Part shown: positions 15,443 to 23,767 of the stretch, piece after piece
Layout of the letters: each line of letters begins with the position of its first letter
Numbering within the stretch: the first letter of the stretch is position 1
Source: Xanthobacter agilis
GTDB lineage: Bacteria > Pseudomonadota > Alphaproteobacteria > Rhizobiales > Xanthobacteraceae
Direction: 5' to 3'
DNA length: 64,000 nt
Assembly (NCBI RefSeq): GCF_021730435.1
Contig: NZ_JABWGX010000018.1
Span: 7,501 to 71,500 of the forward strand
The notes under the pieces: generated by a model
Database searches by the model: none
The model's input: the letters and a program-made list of their open reading frames with translations, nothing else
What the model was told of the DNA's origin: nothing
Translations under genes and position numbers: made by a program

Positions 15443-16885
15443 ATGACGGTTGCCATCACCTCGCCGCACCTGAAGGAAAACGCCGCCGAAGCGCTGAAGG
15501 ACGCCCAGCTTCAGGAAGCGCTCGCCAAGGTGGGTCCCGGCTTCATCGGCAAGCGTCGCGCCGCCGCCGACAAGATGCCCGAATTCGAGGCCCTGCGCGA
15601 CAGCGCGCGGGACATCAAGACCCACACCCTGGCCCATCTCGACCTCTATCTGGAGCAGTTCGAGGAGAAGGTGCGCGCAGCCGGGGGCCACGTCCACTTC
15701 GCGGTCGACGCGGCGGACGCCCGCGCCATCATCACCGACATCTGCAAGCGCCTCGGCGCGCGCACGGTGACCAAGGGCAAGAGCATGATCTCGGAAGAGA
15801 TCGGCCTCAATGACCATCTGGAGGCGCAGGGCATCCTGCCGGTGGAGACCGACCTCGGCGAGTATCTCATCCAAATCCGGCACGAGACGCCGTCCCACAT
15901 CATCGCCCCCGCCATCCACCTCAACAAACGGCAGGTGGAGGCGGACTTCCGCCGGGTGCACACCGACCTCCCGGCCGACCGCGACCTCACCGAGCCCACC
16001 GCGCTGCTGGCCGAGGCCCGCGGTGAACTGCGCCAGAAGTTCCTGATGGCGGATGTCGGCATCACCGGCGCCAATTTCCTGATCGCGGAAACCGGCACCT
16101 CGGTGCTGGTCACCAATGAGGGCAACGGCGACCTGACCCAGACCCTGCCGAAGGCGCACATCGTGCTTGCCTCCCTGGAAAAGCTGGTGCCGACGCTGGA
16201 GGACGCCACCCAGCTCCTGCGCGTGCTCGCCCGCTCGGCCACCGGCCAGGACATGAGCGTCTACACCTCGTTTTCCACCGGCCCGCGCCGCGCCGACGAT
16301 CCGGACGGACCGGGCGAATATCATGTGGTGCTGCTGGACAACGGCCGCTCGGCCATGCTCCAGGGCGACCTGCGCGAGATGCTGCGGTGCATCCGCTGCG
16401 GCGCCTGCATGAACCATTGCCCGGTCTACCATGCCATCGGCGGCCACGCTTACGGCTGGGTCTATCCCGGCCCCATGGGCGCGGTGCTGACGCCCTCCCT
16501 CATCGGTGTGGAGAAGGGCGCCAATCTGCCCAATGCCTCCACCTTCTGCGGCCGGTGCGAGGAGGTGTGCCCGGTGCGCATTCCCCTGCCCAAGCTCATG
16601 CGCCACTGGCGGGAGAAGGAGTTCGAGCGGCACCTCACCCCGGCGCCCCAGCGCTACGGATTGAAGGTGTGGGGCTTCCTCGCCACCCGCGGCTGGCTCT
16701 ACCGGCCGGCGACGCGGCTTGCCATGAAAGCCCTCGCCCTGCTCGGCGGCACCAGGGGACGCTTCTCCAGCCTGCCACTCGCGGGGGGCTGGACCAGGTA
16801 TCGCGATTTCCCCGCCCCCGAGGGCGACACGTTCCAGGCCCAGTGGCGCGCCCGCAAGGCCTCCAACCGGAGCACCGCAGCATGA
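15443..16885 (+). CDS. lutB: L-lactate utilisation protein LutB (Fe-S protein)
   Basis: LutB (LldF) is the iron-sulfur electron-transfer subunit of the lactate oxidation complex. The product of 480 residues has an N-terminal LUD-type domain (about 60-300, with the VTKGKSMISEEIGLN and GAxFLIAETGT motifs), then a bacterial ferredoxin segment with CIRCGACMNHCP (from C316) and CGRCEEVCP (from C369), enough for two [4Fe-4S] clusters. A C-terminal segment follows with the conserved PLPKLMRHWREKE. The ATG at 15443 follows GAAGGA. The stop overlaps the lutC start in an ATGA, so lutB and lutC are translationally coupled. Confidence 0.95.
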   Translation: MTVAITSPHLKENAAEALKDAQLQEALAKVGPGFIGKRRAAADKMPEFEALRDSARDIKTHTLAHLDLYLEQFEEKVRAAGGHVHFAVDAADARAIITDICKRLGARTVTKGKSMISEEIGLNDHLEAQGILPVETDLGEYLIQIRHETPSHIIAPAIHLNKRQVEADFRRVHTDLPADRDLTEPTALLAEARGELRQKFLMADVGITGANFLIAETGTSVLVTNEGNGDLTQTLPKAHIVLASLEKLVPTLEDATQLLRVLARSATGQDMSVYTSFSTGPRRADDPDGPGEYHVVLLDNGRSAMLQGDLREMLRCIRCGACMNHCPVYHAIGGHAYGWVYPGPMGAVLTPSLIGVEKGANLPNASTFCGRCEEVCPVRIPLPKLMRHWREKEFERHLTPAPQRYGLKVWGFLATRGWLYRPATRLAMKALALLGGTRGRFSSLPLAGGWTRYRDFPAPEGDTFQAQWRARKASNRSTAA

Positions 16886-17565
16886 CCGGCTCACGCGAGA
16901 CCGTCCTCGCCTCCGTGCGCCGCGCCCTCGGCGTGACCTCGAGGGAAGCACCGCGCCGCCAGGAGGTGGCCGACCGCCTGAAGGGCCATCCCGCCGGCGT
17001 GATCCCCGCCCGTGGCCAGCTTCCGCCGTCCGAACGCATCGCCTTGTTCAAGGACATGGTGCTGGCGGCGGCGGCCAGCCTCGACCACCTGCCGTCCATG
17101 GACGAGGTGCCGGGCGCCATCGCCGCCTACCTGCGCGCCCGCAACCTGCCCTCCTCGCTGCTGCGCGGCACCGATCCGCGCCTGGCGGACCTGCCGTGGC
17201 ACAAGGAACCTCAGCTCGACGTGTGGATCGGCGCCTCGGACGGGCACCAGCTGGTGGGCCTCTCCCACGCCTTCGCCGGCATCGCCGAATCGGGAACGGT
17301 GGTGCTGTTGTCCGGGCAGGACAATCCCACCACCCTCAACTTCCTGCCCGACCATCACCTGGTGGTGGTGGACGCGCGCGAGGTGGACGGGGACTACGAA
17401 ACGGTCTGGACCCGCATCCGCGCCCGATTCGGCGAAGGGGCGCTGCCGCGCGCGGTGAACTGGGTCACCGGCCCCTCGCGCTCCGCCGACATCGAGCAAA
17501 CGCTCCTGCTCGGCGCCCATGGCCCCCGCAGCCTGCATATCCTGCTGGTGGGCACCGCGGACTAA
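16882..17565 (+). CDS. lutC: L-lactate utilisation protein LutC
   Basis: LutC (LldG) is the third component of LutABC and has an LUD (DUF162) domain. The product of 227 residues shows the family features: the N-terminal ETVLASVRRALG helix, LPWHKEPQLDV, the AGIAESGTVVLLSG core and the C-terminal VTGPSRSADIEQTLLLGAHGPRSLHILLV motif, which includes the conserved PSRTADIE-like stretch. Its ATG overlaps the lutB stop by four bases. No lactate permease or GntR regulator is found nearby, so uptake and control must lie elsewhere. Confidence 0.95.
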   Translation: MTGSRETVLASVRRALGVTSREAPRRQEVADRLKGHPAGVIPARGQLPPSERIALFKDMVLAAAASLDHLPSMDEVPGAIAAYLRARNLPSSLLRGTDPRLADLPWHKEPQLDVWIGASDGHQLVGLSHAFAGIAESGTVVLLSGQDNPTTLNFLPDHHLVVVDAREVDGDYETVWTRIRARFGEGALPRAVNWVTGPSRSADIEQTLLLGAHGPRSLHILLVGTAD

Positions 17566-17728
17566 GGGCCGCCCGCACTCCCCTTAAGCCCCTGGGATGA
17601 TGCCTCCACGCCACGGCCCCTGCGCAAAATGTCGCTCTCGCCGGACTGTTGCCGGCGTTAACCAAACTTGGGTTGCCGCCGGGCCAAATTGGCGGCAGAA
17701 CTCGACCGTCACGATCCATGGTGTCCAA

Positions 17729-18439
17729 ATGAAGTTGAGCTTGCGCTTCGCCATGGCGCTGTTTGCAGCGCTGTTCCTGATTGCCACCGGACGCCCGGCC
17801 GCCGCGCAAGGCACACCGCATGTCTATCTCATGCGCGGCCTCGCCAACGTCTTCTCCTATGGCATGGACGACCTGGCCGCCAAGCTCAACGCCCGGGGCA
17901 TTCCCGCGACCGTCTATGAATACGGCCAGTGGGAGCAGGTGGCGGCCCAGGCCTCGGCCGTCAGCCGGGCCGACCGCAACTCCCCCATCATCATCATCGG
18001 ACACTCCCTCGGCGCCGACGCCGCCGTCGAGGCGGGAGAGCGGCTGACCGCCCTCGGCACCCCGGCCAAGCTCGTGGTGACCTTCGACCCGGTGGGCGTC
18101 ACCACCGTGGGAAGGGCGTCCGGCAGGTTCGTCAACTATTACCAGTCGAACAACGGCTACGGAAAGCGCCTCGCCAGCGGTCCGGGCTTCCGCGGCACGC
18201 TGGTCAACCGCAACCTGGACGCAGTGACCGCTCTCGACCACTTCAACATCGAGAAGTCGCCCATGCTGCACGCCGAGGTCGTGGCTTCCGTGCAGGCGCT
18301 GAAGGCGCGGCCGAAGCCCAAGCCGGCGCCCGCCGCGCCCGCCGTCACGCCCGCCTCCCAGGCCGGCGCCCCGGTCGCCGCGCCCACCCCCGCCGCCGGC
18401 GAGCGCGCGGCGACCAACACCAGCCAGAAGGCCATGTGA
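17729..18439 (+). CDS. exported alpha/beta-hydrolase-like protein
   Basis: This 236-residue protein begins with a clear Sec signal peptide (MKLSLRFAMALFAALFLIATG...AAAQG). The mature part has a GHSLGAD nucleophile-elbow motif (GxSxG) near residue 91, preceded by a hydrophobic IIIIG strand, and FDPVG later, as in lipase/thioesterase-like alpha/beta hydrolases. About 45 residues at the C-terminus are Ala/Pro-rich and probably disordered. The ATG at 17729 is required by the signal peptide; the open frame to 17597 is not coding-like. Substrate is unknown. It is convergent with azlCD and separated from them by a strong hairpin. Confidence 0.75.
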   Translation: MKLSLRFAMALFAALFLIATGRPAAAQGTPHVYLMRGLANVFSYGMDDLAAKLNARGIPATVYEYGQWEQVAAQASAVSRADRNSPIIIIGHSLGADAAVEAGERLTALGTPAKLVVTFDPVGVTTVGRASGRFVNYYQSNNGYGKRLASGPGFRGTLVNRNLDAVTALDHFNIEKSPMLHAEVVASVQALKARPKPKPAPAAPAVTPASQAGAPVAAPTPAAGERAATNTSQKAM

Positions 18440-18518
18440 AGAAGGGCATGTGAAGACGGCCATGTGATCCGGGCGGAGTCGTTTCCGCCGGGAATGACAG
18501 CGGCGAGCGACAGAACGG

Positions 18519-18568
18519 AAAGACCAAGGGCCGCGGCCTCCCGACGGAGGCCGCGGCCCTTGGTCTTT
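18519..18568. terminator. bidirectional terminator hairpin (23-bp perfect stem)
   Basis: Arms 18519-18541 and 18546-18568 are perfectly complementary around a CGAC loop. The right arm ends TCTTT and the left begins AAAGA, giving short T-runs on both strands. It lies between the convergent hydrolase-like gene and azlD. Confidence 0.82.
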
Positions 18569-18648
18569 GTCGGGGGTCTGAAGGCCGCGCCCGCCGTGTC
18601 CCACCGACAGCCTCACAGCCGCCCCCAGGTGCCGATTGCGGCGTCCGC

Positions 18649-18954
18649 TCAGGGCAGGAAGGCGCGGGTGGCGGCCGCCGCCGCCATGGCCGCAGCCACC
18701 GGAATGAGGTCGTTGCGCACCAGCTTGGCGGCCACCACGGCGGCGACGAGGCCGGCCATCATGCCCTTGTCGCCGTGCACCGCGCCCGGGGCCAGGAGCG
18801 CCACCAGCACCGCGCCGGGCAGGCAATCCAGCACCTTGCGCACCCGTGGCGTCACCGGAATGAGGCGCATCAGGAAGAAACCGGCGGTGCGGTTGAACAC
18901 CGTCGCAAGGGCCATCACGCAGATGGCGAGGAGGGTGCCGGCATCAACGCTCAT
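18649..18954 (-). CDS. azlD: AzlD family branched-chain amino-acid exporter subunit
   Basis: AzlD is the small partner of AzlC in a two-component exporter of branched-chain amino acids and analogues. The product of 101 residues has about four hydrophobic segments and the family features ALATVFNRTAGFFLMRLIPVTPRV and CLPGAVLVALLAP. The ATG at 18954 overlaps the 3' end of azlC by 11 bases, as is usual for this pair. The in-frame extension to 19176 lies inside azlC and is not used. Confidence 0.9.
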   Translation of the reverse strand: MSVDAGTLLAICVMALATVFNRTAGFFLMRLIPVTPRVRKVLDCLPGAVLVALLAPGAVHGDKGMMAGLVAAVVAAKLVRNDLIPVAAAMAAAAATRAFLP

Positions 18955-19657
18955 CGGTGAAGCCCCCGGCCACCGCCCCCGCCAGGGCGCCGATGACGAT
19001 GAACCACCAGCCCGCCAGCACGAATGACGTGACAATGGCGACCGTGGCCGCCACGCCCCACCCCACCGCCTCGCGGCGCCCGCGCCAATTGGGCAGCAGC
19101 ATGGCGATGAAGAAGGCCGGCACCACCAGATCCACCCCCACCGCCTTGGGATCGGGAATGCCGCCGCCCACCACATGCCCGGCCAAGGTGCCGATGACCC
19201 AGATCACCCAGGTGATGAACCCGGCGCCGATGAAATAGCCCGCGTCCCGGCCGCCCTGGGTGTGGTAGCGCATGGCCAGCGCCCAGTTGTTGTCGGCCAG
19301 CAGCACCAGCGCCGAATAGGACTGCCACGCCGGCAGCGGCGCGAACCAGGGCCGCAGCGCCGCCGCCATCAGCACATGGCGCATGTTCACGGTCATGGTG
19401 AGGAAACCCAGCGCCAGCAGCGAGGCGGCGGTCCAATGGGTGGACCAGCCTTCCAGCGCCACCATCTGGGCGAGCCCGGCGAAGACGAGGCCGCTGAACA
19501 GGCCGGCCTCGGTCAGGCTCAGCCCCTTCTGGGCCGCCGCCGCGCCGAACGCCATGGCGAACACGACCAGGCCGGGCATGAGTGGAAAGATGGTGCGCGC
19601 GCCGTCGAAAAAACCCGCGAGCGTGAGCGTGGTGGGGGGATGATCGGAGTGGGGCAT
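18944..19657 (-). CDS. azlC: AzlC family branched-chain amino-acid exporter subunit
   Basis: AzlC is the large membrane subunit of the AzlCD exporter. The 237-residue product has the family signature near the N-terminus (GARTIFPLMPGLVVFAMAFGAAAAQKGLS), the GLAQMVALEGW segment, the MTVNMRHVLMAAALRPW motif and about seven hydrophobic helices. It lies 63 nt after the lysR stop on the same strand, so lysR-azlC-azlD may be cotranscribed; alternatively azlC has its own promoter in that gap. Confidence 0.93.
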   Translation of the reverse strand: MPHSDHPPTTLTLAGFFDGARTIFPLMPGLVVFAMAFGAAAAQKGLSLTEAGLFSGLVFAGLAQMVALEGWSTHWTAASLLALGFLTMTVNMRHVLMAAALRPWFAPLPAWQSYSALVLLADNNWALAMRYHTQGGRDAGYFIGAGFITWVIWVIGTLAGHVVGGGIPDPKAVGVDLVVPAFFIAMLLPNWRGRREAVGWGVAATVAIVTSFVLAGWWFIVIGALAGAVAGGFTDER

Positions 19658-19720
19658 GGGGACACGGTGAAATGGGAAGGCCTACTTATGGACCGGCCGC
19701 CCCGCCGGGCCAACCCGATT

Positions 19721-20671
19721 TCACACGCCCGCGCCGTCCGACGCAGGCCCCGCCGCAAGCAGATCCTCCAAGCCCTCGTCCCAGGACGGCACCGGGCCAT
19801 AGAGCGCCGCGAGGTGGTCGATGAACAGGCGCACCTTGCGCGGCAGGAAGCGGCGCGAGGGATAGACCGCATACACCCCCACCCGGTGCGATGCGCGCCA
19901 CTGGGGCAGCACCACCTTCAGCGCGCCGGACCGCAGCTCCGGCCCCACATCCCAGGTGGAGCGCAAGGCGATGCCCACCGAGGCGAGCACCGCCGCCCGC
20001 ACCACCTCGTTGGAATTGGTGCGCAGCGGGGCGGCGATGCGCAGGGTCACCGGCCCCTCCGGTCCCTCCAGCCGCCAGGGGTCCTGGCTGTGGGTGGCGA
20101 GCAGCACATGGTTTGAAAGGTCGTCGATGGACCGGGGCTCGCCGGCGCCAGCGAGATAGTCCGGCGTCGCGCACAGCACCCGATGCACCGGCGCGAGGCG
20201 CCGCGCCACCAGGCTCGAATCGTCGAGATCGGCGATGCGGATGGCGAGGTCGAACCCCTCCCCCACGATATCCACGAACCCGTCGGTCAACTCGATATCG
20301 ACGGTGAGGTCGCGATTGGCCTTCAGCAGCGGCCCCATGTGGGGAGCGATGTGCATGCGCCCGAACGATGTGGGCGCCGAGACCCGCAGCAGGCCGCGCG
20401 CCTCGGCCGAGCCGTGGGCGAGCTGGTTCTCGGCCTCCTCCACCGCCGCGAGAATGGCCACCACCCGCTCATAGAGTCCCTCCCCGGCCTCGGTGAGGGT
20501 CACCTTGCGGGTGGTGCGCTGGAACAGCCGGGTGCCCAGCCGTTCCTCCAGCCGCTGCACCCGCTTCGACACCACCGGCGGCGACAGCCCCAGCTCGCGC
20601 CCGGCGGCGGACAGGCTGCCGGCGGTGACGATGCGGGCGAAGATTTCAAGGTCGGCCAGATTGTCGATCAT
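19721..20671 (-). CDS. LysR family transcriptional regulator
   Basis: The 316-residue protein has an N-terminal winged HTH (about 1-62: FARIVTAGSLSAAGRELGLSPPVVSKRVQRLEERLGTRLFQRTTR, here read as the HTH region) and a periplasmic-binding-protein-like effector domain (about 90-300). The N-terminus and the VTLTEAGEGLY block are typical of the CrgA/AaeR-like group of LysR proteins. It is divergent from glcDEF, with a 128-bp gap containing an inverted repeat, and upstream of azlCD on its own strand. It probably regulates glcDEF, azlCD or itself. The effector is unknown. Confidence 0.92.
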   Translation of the reverse strand: MIDNLADLEIFARIVTAGSLSAAGRELGLSPPVVSKRVQRLEERLGTRLFQRTTRKVTLTEAGEGLYERVVAILAAVEEAENQLAHGSAEARGLLRVSAPTSFGRMHIAPHMGPLLKANRDLTVDIELTDGFVDIVGEGFDLAIRIADLDDSSLVARRLAPVHRVLCATPDYLAGAGEPRSIDDLSNHVLLATHSQDPWRLEGPEGPVTLRIAAPLRTNSNEVVRAAVLASVGIALRSTWDVGPELRSGALKVVLPQWRASHRVGVYAVYPSRRFLPRKVRLFIDHLAALYGPVPSWDEGLEDLLAAGPASDGAGV

Positions 20672-20687
20672 CGGCAGGCGCGGGCGG

Positions 20688-20735
20688 TGATTGTTCCGGT
20701 TGTCGCGCTCACTTTATCCGTAACGGCAACAATCA
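20688..20735. promoter_or_regulatory. inverted repeat in the lysR/glcD divergent region
   Basis: TGATTGTT (20688-20695) and AACAATCA (20728-20735) are perfect 8-base inverted arms 32 nt apart, and the similarity extends inwards (CCG/CGG). This spacing suits a LysR tetramer binding its own promoter and that of glcD. Confidence 0.5.
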
Positions 20736-20799
20736 GCGACGGCTTTTTCCGCCGGACCGATTATAGTTGGTCCAAACAGACGGAAGAGGACGCGTCATC

Positions 20800-22326
20800 A
20801 TGGGAGCAACGGCCCCCGTGCCGCCGGAGGCCCCCCGCCTCGCCATGCCTGAGCCCGACGCGCGGGTCCTTGCCGGCCGCGCCGGGATCGTCGCGGACCT
20901 GCGCCGCCTGGTCGGCGCGGGGGCGGTGATCGACCACCCGCGGGCCATGCGCCCCTATGAATCCGACGCCCTCACCGCCCATCGCCAATTGCCATTGGTC
21001 GTGGTGCTGCCCGCGACCACCGCGGACGTGGCGGCCGTGCTGAAATACTGCCACGCGCGCCGCATCCGCGTGGTGCCGCGCGGCGCCGGCACCTCCCTTT
21101 CCGGCGGGGCGCTGCCGCTGGCCGACGGGGTGCTCCTGGGGCTCGGCAAGTTCACGCGCATCCGCGAGATCGACATCGCCAACCGCTGCGCGGTGGTGGA
21201 ACCGGGGGTGACCAACCTTGGCATCACCAAGGCGGTGGAACCGCACGGCTTCTATTACGCGCCCGATCCCTCCTCGCAGATCGCCTGCACCATCGGCGGC
21301 AATGTGGCGGAGAATTCCGGCGGCGTGCACTGCCTGAAATACGGGCTCACCACCCATAATGTGCTCGGGGCCGAGCTGGTGCTCATGACCGGCGAGATCG
21401 TGCGCCTCGGCGGCAAGCATCTCGACGCGGGCGGGCTCGACCTGCTGTCGGTGGTGATCGGCTCGGAAGGCCTGCTCGGGGTGGTAACGGAAGTCACCGT
21501 GCGGCTGTTGAAGAAGCCGCAGACCGCCCGCGCGGTGCTGGTGGGCTTCCCCTCCTCCGAAAGCGCGGGCGATTGCGTGGCCAGGATCATCGCCGCCGGC
21601 ATCATCCCGGCCGGCATCGAGATGATGGACAAGGATGCCATCGCCGCCGCCGAGGCGTTCGTGAACGTCGGCTACCCGCTGGATGTGGAGGCCCTGCTCA
21701 TCGTCGAGCTGGACGGGCCGGAGGCCGAATGCGCCCATCTGCTCGGCGCGGTGGAGGCGCTGGCGCGCGATTGCGGCGCCACCACCCTGCGCGTCTCGCA
21801 GAACGAAGAAGAACGGCTGGGCTTCTGGGCCGGACGCAAGGCGGCATTTCCAGCGGTGGGGCGCATCTCGCCCGATTACCTGTGCATGGACGGCACCATT
21901 CCCCGCCGCCAGCTACCGTTCGTCCTCGCCCGCATGCGGGAGCTGTCGCTGCGGTATGGCCTGCGGGTGGCCAATGTGTTCCATGCCGGCGACGGCAATC
22001 TGCACCCGCTCATCCTCTACAACGCCAACGCCCCCGGCGAGCTGGAAGCGGCGGAAGCCTTCGGCGCCGACATCCTGCGCCTGTGCGTGGCGGTGGGCGG
22101 CGTGCTCACCGGCGAGCACGGGGTGGGCATCGAGAAGCGGGACCTGATGCCCGAGATGTTCAACGCCACGGACCTCGCCCAGCAGCAACGCCTCAAGTGC
22201 GCCTTCGACGGCGAGAGCCTGCTGAACCCCGGCAAGGTGTTCCCCACCCTCCACCGCTGCGCCGAGATGGGCGCGATGCATGTGAGCGGCGGCGCCCTGC
22301 CCTTCCCCGATCTGCCGCGCTTCTGA
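20800..22326 (+). CDS. glcD: glycolate oxidase subunit GlcD (FAD-linked)
   Basis: GlcD is the FAD-binding catalytic subunit of glycolate oxidase, which oxidises glycolate to glyoxylate. The 508-residue product has the FAD_binding_4 domain with VVPRGAGTSLSGGALPLADGV, the PDPSSQIACTIGGNVAENSGG motif and GLLGVVTEVTV, and the C-terminal FAD-oxidase domain with VFHAGDGNLHPLI and GGVLTGEHGVGIEKR. The ATG at 20800 is preceded by GGAAGAGGA. It is the first gene of glcDEF. Glyoxylate made here could feed the malate synthase encoded at 26125. Confidence 0.96.
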   Translation: MGATAPVPPEAPRLAMPEPDARVLAGRAGIVADLRRLVGAGAVIDHPRAMRPYESDALTAHRQLPLVVVLPATTADVAAVLKYCHARRIRVVPRGAGTSLSGGALPLADGVLLGLGKFTRIREIDIANRCAVVEPGVTNLGITKAVEPHGFYYAPDPSSQIACTIGGNVAENSGGVHCLKYGLTTHNVLGAELVLMTGEIVRLGGKHLDAGGLDLLSVVIGSEGLLGVVTEVTVRLLKKPQTARAVLVGFPSSESAGDCVARIIAAGIIPAGIEMMDKDAIAAAEAFVNVGYPLDVEALLIVELDGPEAECAHLLGAVEALARDCGATTLRVSQNEEERLGFWAGRKAAFPAVGRISPDYLCMDGTIPRRQLPFVLARMRELSLRYGLRVANVFHAGDGNLHPLILYNANAPGELEAAEAFGADILRLCVAVGGVLTGEHGVGIEKRDLMPEMFNATDLAQQQRLKCAFDGESLLNPGKVFPTLHRCAEMGAMHVSGGALPFPDLPRF

Positions 22327-22333
22327 GCCGCCG

Positions 22334-23587
22334 ATGGACGTTATGCGCGAAACCCTTCTCCCCCGCGACGAGCAGGACGTGGCCGAAGCCGTCGCCACCG
22401 CCTTTGCCCGCCACCAGACCCTCGAAGTGATCGGTGCGGGCTCTAAACGCGCCTTCGGCCGGGCGACGGCGGCGGATGCAGTGCTGGATGTCTCGGCCCT
22501 CACCGGCGTGACCCTTTATGAGCCCGAGGAACTGGTGTTGTCCGCCCGCTGCGGCACGCCGGTCCGGGAGATCGAGGACCTGCTGGCGGCCAGGGGCCAG
22601 ATGCTGGCGTTCGAGCCCATGGACCTTGGTCCCGTGCTCGGCGGCGCCCCCCGCGCCGGCACCCTCGGCGGACTTTTTGCCGTGAACATCGCCGGCCCGC
22701 GCCGCATCAGCGCCGGCGGCGTGCGCGACCATGCATTGGGACTGCGGGCGGTGTCGGGGCGGGGCGAACTGTTCAAGGCCGGCGGCCGGGTGGTGAAGAA
22801 CGTCACCGGCTACGACCTGCCGCGCCTGTTCGCCGGCGCCTTCGGTACCCTGGGGGTGGCCACCGAAATCACCCTCAAGGTGCTGCCCCGGCCGGAAACG
22901 GAATGCACACTGCTGGTGCCGCACCTTTCGCCGCACCGCGCGGCCGAAGCGATGAGCGCGGCCATGGGCTCCCCCTGCGAGGTGTCCGGGGCCGCCTTTG
23001 CGCCGGCCGGCGTGGCAGGGCGCATGCCCGGCCTCAACGCGCGGGACACGGTGGCGTTGCGCCTGGAGGGCGTCGCCCCCTCGGTTCAGGCGCGGCGGGA
23101 CCTGCTACGGCGGGTGCTCGCGCCCTTCGGCGGAGCCGAGATCCTGGACGCCGACGCCTCGGCCGCCCTGTGGCGGAGCGTGCGGGACGCGGCTCCGTTC
23201 GCGGCGCAGGATACGGGTGGGGACACGGGGGCGTTCACTGGAGCATTCATTGGGGCGCTGTGGCGCCTGTCCACGGCGCCCACGGCCGGACCGCCCCTCG
23301 CCGCCCGGCTCGCGGACACGCTCGGCGCCGAGACCTATTGCGACTGGGCCGGCGGCCTCGTCTGGCTGGCGCTGCCCGACGCGGACGCGGCGGCGGATCA
23401 GGTGCGGGCGGCGCTCGCCCCCCATGGTGGACACGCCACCCTGGTCCGCGCCACCGCCGCCGAACGGGCGCGGGTGGCGGTGTTCCAACCCCTCGACGGC
23501 GCCCTGGCCGCGCTGACGGAACGGGTGAAGGCCAGCTTCGACCCGGCCGGCGTGCTCAATCCCGGCCGGATGCATGACGGATGGTGA
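22334..23587 (+). CDS. glcE: glycolate oxidase subunit GlcE
   Basis: GlcE is a second FAD-binding-domain subunit of the glycolate oxidase complex. The product of 417 residues starts MDVMRETLLPRDEQDVAEAV and carries the FAD_binding_4 core: VIGAGSKRAFGR (the glycine-rich loop), LEELVLSARCGTPVREIEDLL-like helix, GGLFAVNIAGPRRISAGGVRDHALGLRAV and KNVTGYDLPRLFAGAFGTLGVATEITLKV. It ends with the CLNPGR-type motif (VLNPGRM). The start at 22334 lies 7 nt after the glcD stop; an ATG three codons later is an alternative. It is shorter than GlcD because it lacks the full C-terminal oxidase domain, as expected. Confidence 0.94.
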   Translation: MDVMRETLLPRDEQDVAEAVATAFARHQTLEVIGAGSKRAFGRATAADAVLDVSALTGVTLYEPEELVLSARCGTPVREIEDLLAARGQMLAFEPMDLGPVLGGAPRAGTLGGLFAVNIAGPRRISAGGVRDHALGLRAVSGRGELFKAGGRVVKNVTGYDLPRLFAGAFGTLGVATEITLKVLPRPETECTLLVPHLSPHRAAEAMSAAMGSPCEVSGAAFAPAGVAGRMPGLNARDTVALRLEGVAPSVQARRDLLRRVLAPFGGAEILDADASAALWRSVRDAAPFAAQDTGGDTGAFTGAFIGALWRLSTAPTAGPPLAARLADTLGAETYCDWAGGLVWLALPDADAAADQVRAALAPHGGHATLVRATAAERARVAVFQPLDGALAALTERVKASFDPAGVLNPGRMHDGW

Positions 23588-23767
23588 CATGACCGCGCCA
23601 TGCCCAGCCCCCCGCCCCAATCATCGGCACGGTCCTTCCACCGATCCTTCTCCCGATCCTGGGCCGCTGGGTCCCACATCCGGCCGCACCGCAGCCCCGC
23701 CACCGGCGCGGCCATGGAACCGGCTTCGACGTACCACCTTCCGCCCCGATCCACCCGCAGGCCGCTG

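Noticed and set aside
23600-23767. N-terminal extension of GlcF
   Set aside because: It encodes Ser/Pro/Arg-rich low-complexity sequence, while the family N-terminus starts at the ATG at 23768.
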